Of a stretch of DNA of 14,137 nucleotides, positions 6,431 through 14,121 are shown piece after piece (position 1 is the stretch's first letter; every line of letters begins with the position of its first letter). The notes beneath the pieces were generated by a model. That model did no database searches and was not told the origin of the DNA. It saw only the letters and a list, made by a program, of their open reading frames with translations. The stretch comes from an uncultured Alphaproteobacteria bacterium (GTDB lineage Bacteria > Pseudomonadota > Alphaproteobacteria > Rickettsiales > UBA1997): positions 1-14,137 of the forward strand of contig CAILUF010000158.1 of the NCBI GenBank assembly GCA_903837365.1, read 5' to 3'. The translations under genes were made by a program, and so were the position numbers.

Positions 6431-7546
6431 ATGTTAATCGGCGTTCCAAAGGAAATAAAAGATCATGAATATCGCAGTGCTTTAACACCCTCAGGTGTAA
6501 GAGAATTTGTTAGTGCAGGACATCAAGTTTTAGTCCAAAAATCATTAGGTTTGGCAATCGATTTTAGTGATGAGCAATATGAAGCATCAGGTGCAAAAAT
6601 TATCGATAATGCTCAAGAAATTTTTCAAAAAGCTGAGATGATTTTTAAAGTTAAAGAACCTCAAAAAAGCGAATGCGAAATGATTCGTAAAAATCAAATT
6701 ATTTTTTCATATTTACATCTTGCGGCTGAAGCTGAATTGACTAAATCATTGATGAATTCTGGTTGCGTTGCAATTGCTTTTGAAACCGTAACCGCTATCG
6801 ATAAATCTTTACCATTACTTGCGCCAATGAGTGAAGTTGCTGGAAAATTATCAATTCAAGCTGGCGCTAAATCGCTTGAAAAAGCTCATGGCGGTAGAGG
6901 AATTTTACTCGGCGGAGTTCCCGGAGTGGCAAGAGGAAAAGTAGTTATTTTAGGTGGAGGAGTTGCCGGAACAAATGCTTGTAAAGTTGCGATTGGCATG
7001 GGTGCGCAAGTTGTTATACTTGATAAATCCTTATCGCGAATTCGTTACCTAAGTGATATTTTCCAAAATTCCGCATCGGTTCTTTACGCCTCAATTGAAA
7101 ATATTGAAAAAAATGTTCTTGAAGCAGATTTGGTTATTGGTGCAGTTTTAATTCCCGGAGCAACCGCGCCAAAATTAGTATCGGCAAAAACGGTTAAGAA
7201 AATGAAAAAAGGTGCGGTGATGGTTGATATCTCAATTGATCAAGGTGGATGTTTTGAGACAAGTCGTCCAACAACTCACAGCAATCCAACTTACGAAGTT
7301 GATGGCATAATTCATTATTGCGTAACCAACATGCCTGGAGCGGTTGCCAGAACTTCAACGCAAGCATTGGAAAATTCAACTTTACCTTTTGCTTTAGCAA
7401 TCGCCAATAAGGGTTATAAAAAAGCTTTAAGCGAAGATAAAAATTTGTTAGCAGGTTTAAATATTTTTGCTGGAAAAGTTACTCATCAAGAAGTTGCTAA
7501 AGCCTTGAATCATCATTATTTCGACCCAATTGACGAGCTTTTATAA
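6431..7546 (+). CDS. ald: Alanine dehydrogenase
   Basis: NAD-dependent alanine dehydrogenase, which interconverts L-alanine with pyruvate and ammonia. The 371-residue length equals that of Mycobacterium tuberculosis Ald, and the active-site residues fall at the same numbers: R15 (HEYRSAL), K75 (FKVKEP), H96 (YLHLAA), S134 and D270 (DISIDQGG). The Rossmann motif GGGVAGTNA starts at 175 and is followed by D198 at the end of the second strand, consistent with NAD specificity. The C-terminal THSNPTYEVDGIIHYCVTN and MPGAVARTSTQAL segments are typical. The absence of a transhydrogenase membrane extension and the conserved Ald residues separate it from PntAA. It lies between two rRNA methyltransferase genes (gaps of 16 and 25 bp) in one operon and has the strongest ribosome binding site in the window. 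Confidence 0.95.
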   Translation: MLIGVPKEIKDHEYRSALTPSGVREFVSAGHQVLVQKSLGLAIDFSDEQYEASGAKIIDNAQEIFQKAEMIFKVKEPQKSECEMIRKNQIIFSYLHLAAEAELTKSLMNSGCVAIAFETVTAIDKSLPLLAPMSEVAGKLSIQAGAKSLEKAHGGRGILLGGVPGVARGKVVILGGGVAGTNACKVAIGMGAQVVILDKSLSRIRYLSDIFQNSASVLYASIENIEKNVLEADLVIGAVLIPGATAPKLVSAKTVKKMKKGAVMVDISIDQGGCFETSRPTTHSNPTYEVDGIIHYCVTNMPGAVARTSTQALENSTLPFALAIANKGYKKALSEDKNLLAGLNIFAGKVTHQEVAKALNHHYFDPIDELL

Positions 7547-7571
7547 TTTTTAAAAAAGCTTAAAAACGCAA

Positions 7572-8438
7572 ATGTCAAAATTACTTTCAACTGCCGAATT
7601 GGTAAAAAAATACCAACTCGATTCCAAAAAATCCTTGGGTCAAAATTTTATTTTTGATAAAAATTTTACCGATAAAATTGTGCGTAACACTTTTGGCAAT
7701 GCTAGTGATTTAAGTGATTATGAAATTTTAGAAATTGGCGGTGGACCCGGCAGCTTATCGCGCTCGATTCTTGACGCTGGCGCAAAAAAACTTATCGTCA
7801 TCGAAAAGGATCGTCGTTGTATTTTAGCGCTTCAAGAGCTTAAAAATTTTTATGGCAATCGCATGGAAATTATCGAAGGTGATGCTTTGGAAATTATCGA
7901 TGACGATAATTTGCAAGGAAATTTTAATAAATTATTTGGTGATAAAAAATTTAAAATAATTGCCAATCTACCTTACAATATCGGTACTCCCCTACTTTTT
8001 AAATTTCTAAATTTTCGTAAGCAAATTATTTCAATGCATCTAATGCTTCAAAAAGAAGTTGTACAAAGAATAGTTGCTAAAACCAATGAAGATCACTATG
8101 GAAGACTTGCGGTAATGGTTAATTTTTTATGCACTTCAAAAATGCTTTTTACGGTTGATAAAAATGTTTTTACTCCACCTCCTAAAATTACTTCCGCAAT
8201 AGTTGAGATCATTCCTAAATTAGAAATTGATGAAAAAATTGATTTAAAAAAACTACAAAAAGTTGTTGCTTTTGCTTTTAATCAAAGACGCAAAATGATA
8301 AAATCCGCTTTGAAAAATGTTTTTTTTGAAAAGACAATAATGATTTTAGAAAGCTGTAACATCAATCCCCAAGCTCGCGCTGAGCAATTGTCAATTGAGG
8401 ATTTTTGTAATCTCGCCAAAAATCTTAATGATAATTAA
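7572..8438 (+). CDS. rsmA: 16S rRNA dimethyladenosine transferase RsmA (KsgA)
   Basis: A 288-residue methyltransferase that dimethylates A1518 and A1519 in helix 45 of 16S rRNA late in 30S assembly. Signatures are KKSLGQNFIFD near residue 19, the SAM-binding LEIGGGPGSLSRSIL near 50, IEKD for the next motif, the catalytic NLPYNIGTPLL near 135-145, and VFTPPPKITSAIVEI, followed by the C-terminal helical domain containing FAFNQRRKMIKSALKN. The length is slightly above the usual 270 or so, mostly through a loop around DDDNLQGNFNKLFGDKK. It is the third gene of the rsmG-ald unit and ends 45 bp from the convergent surA-like gene. In E. coli rsmA belongs to the surA-pdxA-rsmA operon; here the surA-like gene is adjacent but inverted. 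Confidence 0.96.
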   Translation: MSKLLSTAELVKKYQLDSKKSLGQNFIFDKNFTDKIVRNTFGNASDLSDYEILEIGGGPGSLSRSILDAGAKKLIVIEKDRRCILALQELKNFYGNRMEIIEGDALEIIDDDNLQGNFNKLFGDKKFKIIANLPYNIGTPLLFKFLNFRKQIISMHLMLQKEVVQRIVAKTNEDHYGRLAVMVNFLCTSKMLFTVDKNVFTPPPKITSAIVEIIPKLEIDEKIDLKKLQKVVAFAFNQRRKMIKSALKNVFFEKTIMILESCNINPQARAEQLSIEDFCNLAKNLNDN

Positions 8439-8452
8439 TGAAGATGCTATTT

Positions 8453-8465
8453 CAAATTTAATTTG
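8453..8465. terminator. weak palindrome between convergent rsmA and surA-like genes
   Basis: CAAAT (8453-8457) and ATTTG (8461-8465) pair around TTA in the 45-bp convergent gap. It is a marginal hairpin, listed because both operons end here and no better terminator is visible. Confidence 0.2.
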
Positions 8466-8483
8466 ATTTAATTTCCGTAATTA

Positions 8484-9458
8484 TTACTCAACAATCTCAA
8501 TGAAAGCTTTTTTGCGCATATCCATCAAATAGCCTTTGGCGTAGTTTCTAAGCTTATTTCTAAAAATAAAATTTCGTGCCAGATCAGCTTCTTTCTTATT
8601 GAAAACTTTTTCAACTCGAACATCGAGAACTTTAAAAATGTGATAGCCATCATCCAGTAAAATTGGTTTTGCGTAAGAATTTTTTGGTAAATTATTTATT
8701 GCTTGATATATTTTAGGATCAATATCGCCTTGGCTAACCCAGCCAATTTCACCATTATTTTGAGCATTAATACTTGCTGAAAATTGATGGACCAACTCTT
8801 TAAAATCAGCACCTCGCGATAAATCATAAAAAATTTTTTGCGAAAATTCTAAAGCATTATTTGCGCTATTATTTTGTGTTAAATTTTTACCGATTACTAT
8901 TTCCGCTAATAAAAATTTACGAGCATCAGTCCTTGATTTTCCTTGCTCCAAAAATTCTTCAATTTCAAGATCAGTAACTTTAATTTTATTGCTAAAATTA
9001 TCGGCAATAATTTTTGACCAGAGAATTTCAGCCTCAAGATATTTAGAAAAGTAATTAAATGCGAAGTTATTTTCTTGTAAAAAAAATTTAAATTGAGCAA
9101 TATTTTTTTTACGCTGGAGTGCAGTGATTTCAAGAGCATTTCGCATTTCATCATCCAAAACAATCACGTTTAATTTTTGGGCTTCCTGACGAATTAATTC
9201 TTCCTCGATCATTTTATCAATAATTTGTCCACGTAACATTTCTTTCTCAACTTCATCAGCTATTCTGATTTTTGTACTTTTTATAACATAGCGAATTCGC
9301 GCTTGAATTTCGGAATCGGTAATGATTTTATTGTTAACTTTTGCAACTACAAAATCTTGCATTTCTAGATTTTTAGCCTTGATTTGAAATGGCAAAAAAA
9401 GTAAAAAAATAGTAATCAACAAACTATATTTTAAATAAATTTTTTGTTGATAATACAT
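8484..9458 (-). CDS. surA: SurA-like periplasmic chaperone / parvulin-type peptidyl-prolyl isomerase
   Basis: 324 residues. A Sec signal peptide (basic start, hydrophobic stretch about 11-24, likely cleavage after IKA at 28) sends it to the periplasm. Residues about 33-160 match the SurA N-terminal chaperone domain: VVAKVNNKIITDSEIQAR, IIDKMIEEELIRQEAQKL. One parvulin domain follows at about 182-281, with GEIGWVSQGDIDP and the closing GYHIFKVLDV. E. coli SurA has two parvulin repeats; this protein has one, as in many alphaproteobacteria. SurA helps outer-membrane proteins fold. The gene lies 39 bp downstream of ctpA and is probably cotranscribed with it, a cell-envelope pairing. The symbol is given by similarity of domain order; other SurA_N/parvulin paralogues remain possible. 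Confidence 0.8.
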   Translation of the reverse strand: MYYQQKIYLKYSLLITIFLLFLPFQIKAKNLEMQDFVVAKVNNKIITDSEIQARIRYVIKSTKIRIADEVEKEMLRGQIIDKMIEEELIRQEAQKLNVIVLDDEMRNALEITALQRKKNIAQFKFFLQENNFAFNYFSKYLEAEILWSKIIADNFSNKIKVTDLEIEEFLEQGKSRTDARKFLLAEIVIGKNLTQNNSANNALEFSQKIFYDLSRGADFKELVHQFSASINAQNNGEIGWVSQGDIDPKIYQAINNLPKNSYAKPILLDDGYHIFKVLDVRVEKVFNKKEADLARNFIFRNKLRNYAKGYLMDMRKKAFIEIVE

Positions 9459-9497
9459 AGTTTTTGTTAAGAATTGTTTTTAGTTGTGCATTTATGA

Positions 9498-10820
9498 TTA
9501 TTGTATTTTTTGATTGAAAACACCAATTCCCCTAATCAAATCAATAGCTCTAGCTAATTGATAATCTTGAGAATAAATTTCTAAATTATCATCGCCAACC
9601 TGCTCTTTTTTTGAATCTTCAATTGCCTGTTGTAATTGAACTTCGATATGACCTTTCAAGTCAGCCTCGGAATCACGTTCAATTTTATCGATTTGCTTTT
9701 CTATTTTAGCGTTATTAAGAACGATATTTGGTTCAATTCCTTGCGCCTGAATTGATTTACCTGATGGCGTGTAATAAAGCGAAGTTGTTAATCTGAGTGC
9801 ACCCTGCGAATTCTCAAGAGGAATCACCGATTGCACTGAACCTTTACCAAATGATTTAACGCCCATAATTACAGCTCGCTTATTATCTTGCAATGCTCCA
9901 GCAACAATTTCTGATGCTGATGCCGAACCCTCATTGATCAATACCACAATTGGTAATTTCGGGATCAAATTCTCATCGGCAATATCAAGATATTTACGCT
10001 CTTCAACGCTTCGCCCTTTTATCGAGACTATTGTTGAATCTTTAGGTAAAAATTGATCACTGACTTTAATAGCCTGGTCAAGCAATCCCCCTGGATTATT
10101 ACGCAAATCCAACACTAAACCTTTGAGATTTTTTTCGCCAATTTTTTGTTTGAGTTTTTTAATTTCATTTTCTATGCCAATTGATGCTTGCTGAGAAAAA
10201 GTATTAATTTTTACATAGGCAACATCGTTGAACTGAGCTGATTTAACAGCTTTAACTTTGATGATTTGTCGCGTTAAATTTTTAATCAGAGGCTCTTTTT
10301 CACCTTTTCTTAAAATCGTAATTTTAACGGAAGTTCCTGGACGACCGCGTAATTTTTTAACAACTTCCTCGATTGATAAACCAATTGCATTTTTGTCATT
10401 GATTTTGATTATGTAATCGCCAGCTTTTATTCCAGCGCGAAATGCCGGAGTATCTTCAATCGCAGAAATAACCTTAGTAACGGTTAGCTCGTTAGTGATT
10501 TCAATTCCTAAACCTCCAAACTCACCTTTGGTTTGAACGCCAATTTCTTTTAGAGCTTCCTCGTTTAAATAAGAGGAATGTGGATCAAGAGATGATAAAA
10601 TTCCACTAGCTGCAGCTTCGGCGAGTTGATCATCGCTTTTTTCTTCAACGTAATCACTCTTTACTTTCTTGATAATTTGCTCGATAAAATCTTTATTTTT
10701 CTTGGTGATTTTTTCATCAATTTTTAACGATTTAATTTGGATTTGCGAAAATGAAAATGCCGAAACAAATCCAAAAAATACAGCACATGCCACTACTAAA
10801 AATAATTTTAAATTTTTCAT
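9498..10820 (-). CDS. ctpA: C-terminal processing peptidase, S41 family (CtpA)
   Basis: 440 residues. A Sec signal peptide or N-terminal anchor (about 5-25) places it in the periplasm. The N-terminal helical segment LDPHSSYLN (78-86) is typical of CtpA. A PDZ domain follows at about 99-175 (GEFGGLGIEI, AGIKAGDYIIKIND), and the S41 core contains LVLDLRNNPGG (235-245). The catalytic dyad is visible as S301 in GSASASEIVAGALQD and K326 in SFGKGSVQ, with the usual 25-residue spacing. YYTPSGKSIQAQGIEPNI closes the core. Such enzymes trim or degrade periplasmic proteins from their C-termini and can regulate cell-wall hydrolases. The lysine- and glutamate-rich tail (370-410) is probably flexible. First gene of the unit with the surA-like gene. 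Confidence 0.95.
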   Translation of the reverse strand: MKNLKLFLVVACAVFFGFVSAFSFSQIQIKSLKIDEKITKKNKDFIEQIIKKVKSDYVEEKSDDQLAEAAASGILSSLDPHSSYLNEEALKEIGVQTKGEFGGLGIEITNELTVTKVISAIEDTPAFRAGIKAGDYIIKINDKNAIGLSIEEVVKKLRGRPGTSVKITILRKGEKEPLIKNLTRQIIKVKAVKSAQFNDVAYVKINTFSQQASIGIENEIKKLKQKIGEKNLKGLVLDLRNNPGGLLDQAIKVSDQFLPKDSTIVSIKGRSVEERKYLDIADENLIPKLPIVVLINEGSASASEIVAGALQDNKRAVIMGVKSFGKGSVQSVIPLENSQGALRLTTSLYYTPSGKSIQAQGIEPNIVLNNAKIEKQIDKIERDSEADLKGHIEVQLQQAIEDSKKEQVGDDNLEIYSQDYQLARAIDLIRGIGVFNQKIQ

Positions 10821-11220
10821 CGGAATTGAATTTTGAAATTAAATAAACATATAAATTTTCTTACTTGTTAATAAATTAATCTGCAAAAAAATAATTGCAA
10901 AGACTAAAATTGATCTAGTTTAAAATTTACCAATGATTAAAATTTTAAAAGATGGTAATCGTCATCTTAAAATCACATTTAAGTCAATAAAAGTAAGGCT
11001 TGAAAGCTTGTTTATGATTTTAAAAAAATTTGAAATTTTTATATTATTGTGGTAATTTTTTTAACTGATATTCGATAAGATTTATTACGAAAAATCAATT
11101 TATCGATAGTAATTAGGAGATGAAGATTGTGAATAAAAATCCTTAAGAATCTATTAGGATTAAATAAGGTTAATCGCTACTAAATTTCTTGTTAATTTCT
11201 AGCTATAAGAATTAATAAAA
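10821..11220. other. 400-bp non-coding stretch with small inverted repeats
   Basis: No gene is supported. It contains the 5' flank of ctpA, an inverted repeat AAGATG / CATCTT around 10950-10975, an inverted repeat TCGATAA (11072-11078) / TTATCGA (11100-11106), an isolated AGGAG (11115-11119) with only very short frames after it, and a terminator-like hairpin at 11131-11161. A 40-codon + strand frame (10933-11055) is open but has no coding signature. Confidence 0.5.
11131..11161 (-). terminator. probable terminator of the small lipoprotein / unknown protein unit
   Basis: On the minus strand AATCCT (11161-11156) and AGGATT (11143-11138) form a 6-bp stem with a 12-base loop, followed by TTTATTC, giving a run of five T across the stem end. 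It lies about 60 bp after the stop codon at 11221. Confidence 0.4.
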
Positions 11221-11628
11221 TTAATCCTCAATACCATATTCTTCTTTTAAAGCATCGGTGATATTGGCAGGTGGTTCATCGCCATAAGCTGAATATAAAA
11301 TCACGCCATAATTTTCTAAATGGATAATATCGTCATTCAAAGCTTTGAGAAATAGTTGTAATTTAACTCTTTCAACTAAAACATAATACCAAGCATTTCG
11401 CCCAGCATCAACGCCTTTTACCAAATAAATCAAATCTGATTTGGCTTTTTTGGCTGGATCAACATGAGCGTATTTTTTACTAATCTCATCTTGATTAAAT
11501 TTTTTTGTAAAATCGTTTATGTTGCTTGCTGAATGTGTGGAATTTTCTTTATTATTTCCATCAAGAATTGATTGAATAGAGTTAGATTGAGAAGCGCGAG
11601 CTCTAGATGCAAAAGAATTGTCGGACAT
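11221..11628 (-). CDS. Conserved-looking protein of unknown function, 135 residues
   Basis: I do not recognise a named family with confidence. The protein is cytoplasmic by appearance, with no signal peptide or membrane segment. Residues 1-60 are rich in Ser, Asn, Ala and Lys and probably disordered. Residues about 63-135 look folded: SDLIYLVKGVDAGRNAWYYVLV, then a helical stretch (ERVKLQLFLKALNDD), then YGVILYSAYGDEPPANI and an acidic end. The aromatic YYVLV and YGDEPP segments remind me of short uncharacterised Rickettsiales proteins, but that is memory and not a search. The gene starts 5 bp after the stop of the 56-residue lipoprotein gene, so the two are almost certainly one transcript. 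A terminator-like hairpin follows. Confidence 0.8.
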   Translation of the reverse strand: MSDNSFASRARASQSNSIQSILDGNNKENSTHSASNINDFTKKFNQDEISKKYAHVDPAKKAKSDLIYLVKGVDAGRNAWYYVLVERVKLQLFLKALNDDIIHLENYGVILYSAYGDEPPANITDALKEEYGIED

Positions 11629-11633
11629 ATGTT

Positions 11634-11804
11634 TTAAGAATTTTTGTTATTTTTTTTATCTTTTAACCACCAATCATTAACTGATTTTTTTGGACCGCAA
11701 GGACCATCATCTAAAGAAACGCATGGACTTTTAATATCGATTACTTTAGTTTTGCATGAAGTAGCTGATAAAAAAAATATGGTAATTAAAAGTAATTTTT
11801 TCAT
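11634..11804 (-). CDS. Small putative lipoprotein, 56 residues
   Basis: A short frame starting at an ATG (11804) and ending in TAA at 11634. The product begins MKKLLLITIFFLSATSC: basic start, hydrophobic core, and a lipobox-like SATSC with C17 as the lipidated residue (Ser at -1 is permitted, Ala at -3 is less usual). The mature part is only 40 residues: KVIDIKSPCVSLDDGPCGPKKSV is followed by NDWWLKDK and a basic Lys/Asn tail. Two further cysteines, C28 and C36, could form a disulfide. It should be anchored in the inner or outer membrane, facing the periplasm. Coding support comes from the complete signal sequence, a strong promoter match upstream, and the 5-bp gap to the next gene. Function unknown; the PCGPK...NDWW pattern looks conserved-like but I cannot name it. 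Confidence 0.8.
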   Translation of the reverse strand: MKKLLLITIFFLSATSCKTKVIDIKSPCVSLDDGPCGPKKSVNDWWLKDKKNNKNS

Positions 11805-11855
11805 TGATGAATTAACTTAATTTTTTAAAATTCATATAAAATTTTATTGAATCTT

Positions 11856-11883
11856 TTTTTAGAGCTATTTTTTTGTTTGTCAA
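11856..11883 (-). promoter_or_regulatory. promoter of the small lipoprotein unit
   Basis: On the minus strand a perfect -35 box TTGACA (11883-11878) is followed after 16 bp by TAAAAA (11861-11856), placing the start site about 45 bases before the lipoprotein ATG. The architecture resembles the fbaB promoter candidate. It overlaps the region just upstream of tyrA. Confidence 0.5.
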
Positions 11884-11908
11884 AACTTTTTTTTACAATC
11901 CTAAATTA

Positions 11909-12955
11909 ATGAATAATTTTATTTTTAAAAAAACATTGGTAATAGGCCTTGGAGTAATGGGTGGATCCTTGGCTAAGGCTTTAAAAAAATATGATTTAAG
12001 TCATGAAATTTTTGCTTTTGATGAAGATTATTTGGCGATTGAAAGCGCAAAAAAACAAAAGATAATTGATGGCTTTGCGTTACTTGATGAAGCCATTAAC
12101 GAATTTGATTTAATTGTTATTGCAACACCTTTAAGCAGTTATCAGCAAATTTTTAAAAAAATTTTTCCCTTCCTCAATCAAAAAAATTTAGTAATTGACT
12201 TGGGATCGATAAAAGATTTTTCACGACTTTCTTTAAAACTTCCAACTAACTTTATAGCCTGTCATCCCATAGCTGGATCTCATCAATCTGGTTTTGAATT
12301 TTCGAGTGCTGAATTATTTGCTAATAAAAAATTTGTAATTTGTAACGCTAAAAATTTAACAGCTGATGTAAAAAAAATTCAAGAGATGGTTAATAAAATT
12401 GCAGGTGAAATTGATTTTTTAGAAGCAAAAAAACATGATGAAATTTTTGCCCTTACTTCACATCTTCCACAATTTCTAAGTTTTTTAAGCAAAGAATTTT
12501 CGCCAAAAAATCTCGATGATATTTTTTTACAACAATGTTTCCGCCTAGATCAATCTAGCGGAGATATTTGGTCGGATATTTTTAAATTTAATGAAAAAAA
12601 TATTGAAAAATATTATGAAGAATTTTTCATAAATCTTAGTGAATCCTTCGAAAATTTAACATCTTTTAATTATGATTATTGCAATCAATTAGCTGTTAAT
12701 TATGAAATTCCGCTACCAAATTTAATCGAACAAAATATTTTTAACGATAATTTTTCTTCAATATTTTTTCGCTTTTTAATTGTTGCAAATTATTTAAAAA
12801 TTAATGATTTAAAAAACAACTTCCAATATTGCGGTTCAGGCTTTCGTGACTTTACTTCACTTATAGCATTTTGTAATTTAGATGCAGAAAAAATCAAATT
12901 TTTTGTAAAAAAAGATTTAATAAAAATTCAAAAATTCTATCAGGCAATTTCTTAA
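11909..12955 (+). CDS. tyrA: Prephenate dehydrogenase TyrA with enlarged C-terminus
   Basis: 348 residues. The N-terminal Rossmann domain starts at once: [16 protein letters not shown] (10-25), with D38 closing the second strand region, then IATPLSSY (71-78), IDLGSIK (96-102) and the catalytic-site [12 protein letters not shown] (119-130). The second domain begins near 172 with [20 protein letters not shown]. The enzyme oxidatively decarboxylates prephenate to 4-hydroxyphenylpyruvate (or acts on arogenate) for tyrosine synthesis. The frame is open upstream to a TTG at 11873; I choose the ATG at 11909 because it places the nucleotide-binding motif right at the N-terminus and avoids the divergent promoter. 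The protein is longer than the usual 280-310 residues and has two FRD-like segments, [11 protein letters not shown] (211-221) and GFRDFTS (311-317). ispG follows 4 bp later. Confidence 0.87.
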   Translation: MNNFIFKKTLVIGLGVMGGSLAKALKKYDLSHEIFAFDEDYLAIESAKKQKIIDGFALLDEAINEFDLIVIATPLSSYQQIFKKIFPFLNQKNLVIDLGSIKDFSRLSLKLPTNFIACHPIAGSHQSGFEFSSAELFANKKFVICNAKNLTADVKKIQEMVNKIAGEIDFLEAKKHDEIFALTSHLPQFLSFLSKEFSPKNLDDIFLQQCFRLDQSSGDIWSDIFKFNEKNIEKYYEEFFINLSESFENLTSFNYDYCNQLAVNYEIPLPNLIEQNIFNDNFSSIFFRFLIVANYLKINDLKNNFQYCGSGFRDFTSLIAFCNLDAEKIKFFVKKDLIKIQKFYQAIS

Positions 12956-12959
12956 AATT

Positions 12960-14057
12960 ATGACTCAATTAAGTGAAATTAGATCATATCGTCACATTCA
13001 ACGTCGAAAATCTAAACAAATTTTTATTGGCGATGTTGCAATTGGTGGAGATGCTCCGATTAGCGTTCAATCAATGACCAACACCAAAACTACCGATATA
13101 CAAGGTACGATTCGCCAAGTTAATGAATGTCACGAATTAGGTGCGCAATTAATGCGCATTTCAGTTCCTGATGAAGAATCCTCTTTGGCATTATCAAAAA
13201 TTATTCCCAATTGCAATGTCCCAATAATTGCTGATATCCATTTCCATTATCGTCGCGCAATTGAATCCGCTAAAGCAGGAGCAAAATGTTTGCGAATCAA
13301 TCCCGGCAATATCGGCTCTAAAGAAAAAATTCGTGAAGTAATTAATTGCGCCAAGGATTATGGCTGTGCAATTAGAATTGGCGTAAATGCTGGATCGCTT
13401 GAAAATGATTTGCTTGAGAAATATCAAACCCCTACCCCGCAAGCACTAGTTGAATCTGCACTGCGTCATATTAAAATTTTAGAAGATCATGATTTTTTCA
13501 ATTTTAAAATTAGCGTTAAAGCATCCGATATTTTTCTTGCTTGCGCAAGTTATAAAGAACTTGCAGAAATATGCGATTATCCTTTGCATATCGGAATTAC
13601 TGAGGCGGGAAGTCAATTTGCAGGAACTATAAAATCGACAATTGGCATTGGCAATTTATTACTGGCTGGAATTGGCGATACGATGCGCATTTCACTTTCG
13701 GCAGATCCAAAAGAGGAAGTAAAAGTTGCATTTCAAATTCTTAAATCTTTAGGTTTGCGCGAATATGGCGTTACTATAATTTCTTGCCCATCATGCGCCA
13801 GACAAGGTTTTGACGTAATTAAAACCGTTGAAGAAGTTGAAAAAAGAGTTAGCCATATCAAGAAACCGATAACTATTTCAATTTTAGGTTGCGTTGTAAA
13901 TGGCCTTGGCGAAGCTCAACACACTAAGATTGGCATTACTGGTGGAGGTAATAATCGTCACAATGTTTATCTCAATGGTAAAGCTAATCACAAAACTTCA
14001 ACTGATGAATTAGTTGAGCATATCGTTAAACTTATTGAAGAAAACACCTTAAATTAA
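12960..14057 (+). CDS. ispG: 4-hydroxy-3-methylbut-2-en-1-yl diphosphate synthase IspG (GcpE)
   Basis: A 365-residue enzyme of the MEP pathway that reduces MEcPP to HMBPP with a [4Fe-4S] cluster and ferredoxin or flavodoxin electrons. The TIM-barrel half contains [24 protein letters not shown] (91-100), [10 protein letters not shown] (110-119), [10 protein letters not shown] and GITEAGS. The cluster domain contains ISCPSCAR (C276, C279) and [10 protein letters not shown] (C311, E318). This is the compact bacterial form, without the insert seen in plant and chlamydial enzymes. One oddity is Leu316 where the motif normally has proline (NGPGE). The start ATG is 4 bp after the tyrA stop, so translation may be coupled. 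FdxA and IspH encoded earlier in the window belong to the same metabolic context. Confidence 0.97.
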   Translation: MTQLSEIRSYRHIQRRKSKQIFIGDVAIGGDAPISVQSMTNTKTTDIQGTIRQVNECHELGAQLMRISVPDEESSLALSKIIPNCNVPIIADIHFHYRRAIESAKAGAKCLRINPGNIGSKEKIREVINCAKDYGCAIRIGVNAGSLENDLLEKYQTPTPQALVESALRHIKILEDHDFFNFKISVKASDIFLACASYKELAEICDYPLHIGITEAGSQFAGTIKSTIGIGNLLLAGIGDTMRISLSADPKEEVKVAFQILKSLGLREYGVTIISCPSCARQGFDVIKTVEEVEKRVSHIKKPITISILGCVVNGLGEAQHTKIGITGGGNNRHNVYLNGKANHKTSTDELVEHIVKLIEENTLN

Positions 14058-14071
14058 ATTTAATTAGATTT

Positions 14072-14090
14072 ACTTAAACTTAGTTTAAGT
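14072..14090. terminator. AT-only hairpin after ispG
   Basis: ACTTAAAC (14072-14079) and GTTTAAGT (14083-14090) form a perfect 8-bp stem with a TTA loop, 15 bp after the ispG stop. No T-run follows, so termination is uncertain. The arms resemble the inverted repeat at 157-192. Confidence 0.35.
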
Positions 14091-14104
14091 TAAAGTAATT
14101 TAGT

Positions 14105-14110
14105 TATAAT
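14105..14110 (+). promoter_or_regulatory. candidate -10 box of the next gene
   Basis: A perfect TATAAT lies 11 bp before an ATG at 14122. No good -35 box sits at the right distance, so it is only suggestive. Confidence 0.3.
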
Positions 14111-14121
14111 AAAATATTTTA

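Noticed and set aside
10933..11055. A + strand frame of 40 codons (MIKILKDGNR...) in the 400-bp gap.
   Set aside because: No ribosome binding site, no recognisable signal or motif and no operon context; frames of this length are expected by chance in so much spacer.
11115..11146. AGGAG followed by ATG at 11120 (8-codon frame) or GTG at 11129 (5-codon frame) as a leader peptide gene.
   Set aside because: The ATG touches the AGGAG, the other frame is trivial in length, and no + gene follows that could be regulated.
11873..11908. N-terminal extension of TyrA from a TTG codon.
   Set aside because: The ATG at 11909 gives the normal distance to the nucleotide-binding motif, and the extension overlaps the divergent TTGACA promoter.
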